Assembly: GCA_030625695.1 (NCBI GenBank)
Contig: DAOUQK010000049.1
Coordinates: 1-7,500, forward strand
Source: Paracoccaceae bacterium
GTDB lineage: Bacteria; Pseudomonadota; Alphaproteobacteria; Rhodobacterales; Rhodobacteraceae
Direction of reading: 5' to 3'
DNA: 7,500 nt
Part shown: positions 6,757-7,500 of the stretch, piece after piece
How the letters are laid out: each line of letters opens with the position of its first letter
How positions within the stretch are numbered: position 1 is the stretch's first letter
Program-made: the position numbers and the translations under genes
Notes under the pieces: generated by a model
Database searches by the model: none
The model's input: only the letters and a program-made list of their open reading frames with translations
What the model was told of the DNA's origin: nothing

Positions 6757-6777
6757 CGGTCATACCGGGGTAGACCG
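6757..6777. terminator. Hairpin between the converging cluster and SDR gene
   Basis: CGGTC (6757-6761) pairs with GACCG (6773-6777) and TAC(C) (6763-6766) with (G)GTA (6769-6772), with one bulged A at 6762. The result is an interrupted stem of about 8-9 bp with a tight loop. It lies 13 bases past the stop of the - strand SDR gene and 88 bases past the regulator remnant. No T-run follows on either strand, so a terminator role is only suggested by position. Nothing else recognisable lies in 6669-6790. Confidence 0.3.
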
Positions 6778-6790
6778 TTATAATAACCCG

Positions 6791-7500
6791 TCACCCCCGC
6801 AGGGCTGGCAAACCCACGCCCGAGCTTTCAAATCCGCCATCCACCGCAATCGTTTGCCCGGTGACATAGCTGGCCTTGTCCGAACATAAAAACACGATCA
6901 CTTCGGCAATTTCGCGCTCCGCCCCGTATCGGTTCAGTGGGATCGCGTCGTAATAGGCGGCGATGATTTCAGGGGCGTGGACGGCCATTGCCAGTTTGGT
7001 CTTCACTGGCCCCGGTGCCACGCAATTTGCGCGCACCCCATATTCGCCCAGTTCCACGGCCTGTTGGCGGGTCAAATGGCGCACGGCGGCCTTGGATGTG
7101 CCGTAAGCCACCCGTAAGGTGGACGCGCGTCCGCCGGAAATTGATGCAATATTAACAATTGCGCCGCTTGATTTTTTTAGGGCGGGAATGGCCGACTGGC
7201 TGCACAGGAAAACACCGTCCAGGTTGGTTGCCATCACGGTGCGCCATTTGGTAAAATCGGTGTCCTCAATCTGTGAAAACTCGGCCACACCGGCGTTATT
7301 AACCAGCGCATCAATACCGCCCAACGTATCGACCACTTCGCCGATCATCCCGTCAACCTGATTGGAAATTGAAACATCGCAATCAATGGCCAGAACATTT
7401 TGCAGGTCTTTGGCTGCCTTTTTCAATTCCCGCCCGTCGCGGTCTATCATTGCGACCTGCCAGCCCTGTTCCAGAAACAGTTTTGTTGTTGCCAGACCAA
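6791..7500 (-). CDS. Short-chain dehydrogenase/reductase (SDR), N-terminus beyond window edge
   Basis: NAD(P)-dependent oxidoreductase of the classical SDR family. The frame stays open past the Met codon at 7448-7450 to the right edge, where it reads GLATTKLFLEQGWQVAMIDRD, so that Met is internal. About 12-16 residues, including most of the TGxxxGxG cofactor loop, lie outside; usual length is about 250. Counting from the internal Met: acidic Asp3 at the end of strand 2 (favours NAD(H)), CDV at 24-26, NNAG at 51-54, Asn76, and catalytic Ser103, Tyr116 and Lys120 (S...YGTSK). Then follow the PGPVKT loop and the C-terminal YVTGQTIAVDGG. All catalytic residues are present, so the enzyme should be active. 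The substrate cannot be told; family members range from sugar and polyol dehydrogenases to 3-oxoacyl reductases. It converges on the regulator cluster and probably belongs to an operon outside the window. Confidence 0.93.
   Translation of the reverse strand, partial: GLATTKLFLEQGWQVAMIDRDGRELKKAAKDLQNVLAIDCDVSISNQVDGMIGEVVDTLGGIDALVNNAGVAEFSQIEDTDFTKWRTVMATNLDGVFLCSQSAIPALKKSSGAIVNIASISGGRASTLRVAYGTSKAAVRHLTRQQAVELGEYGVRANCVAPGPVKTKLAMAVHAPEIIAAYYDAIPLNRYGAEREIAEVIVFLCSDKASYVTGQTIAVDGGFESSGVGLPALRG

Noticed and set aside
6380..6889. Open frame of 169 codons on the + strand spanning the end of DUF2182, the intergenic region and the end of the SDR gene.
   Set aside because: It overlaps two real genes in other frames. 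Only the part near 6506-6562 has meaning, as the upstream frame of the regulator remnant; the frame as a whole is not a gene.
7448..7450. Met codon as the start of the SDR gene.
   Set aside because: The frame continues upstream with the expected SDR residues (GLATTKLFLEQGWQVA) to the window edge, so the true start is outside.

Overview
The window looks like a chromosomal segment of an alphaproteobacterium, most likely of the Rhodobacterales/Roseobacter type. The main reasons are the wording of the ClpB protein, the small DUF1127-type gene and the moderately high GC content. This placement is a judgement from protein style; no search was run.

Layout, left to right. (1) Positions 1-2282 hold the 3' nine-tenths of clpB on the + strand, cut by the left edge and closed by a strong intrinsic terminator at 2294-2321. 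(2) Positions 2322-2552 carry no gene; a GC-rich hairpin at 2496-2521 may end the next gene. (3) A 68-residue DUF1127-like protein lies on the - strand (2553-2759). Its 172-bp upstream region is shared, divergently, with a large regulator and holds two near-identical 15-bp AT-centred sequences exactly 32 bp apart. (4) Positions 2932-6429 form a three-gene + strand cluster: a 662-residue SARP-like (winged helix plus BTAD) / TolB-like / TPR regulator, a DUF1326 protein with an N-terminal cysteine cluster, and a DUF2182 polytopic membrane protein with a methionine-rich segment. The last two overlap by four bases (GTGA) and are surely co-translated. (5) Positions 6506-6668 hold a decayed, frameshifted copy of the C-terminus of a second regulator of the same family. 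(6) Positions 6791-7500 hold a short-chain dehydrogenase/reductase on the - strand, with its first residues beyond the right edge.

How the genes may work together: clpB and the SDR look like independent housekeeping or metabolic neighbours. The regulator, DUF1326 and DUF2182 genes look like one functional cassette. The Cys and Met/His clusters suggest metal handling, copper being one candidate, with the regulator in control, but no function is proven for either DUF family here. The regulator-tail remnant downstream shows that a second, already diverged member of the regulator family once stood on the other side of the DUF1326-DUF2182 pair. This makes the locus a rearranged or reduced version of a larger arrangement.
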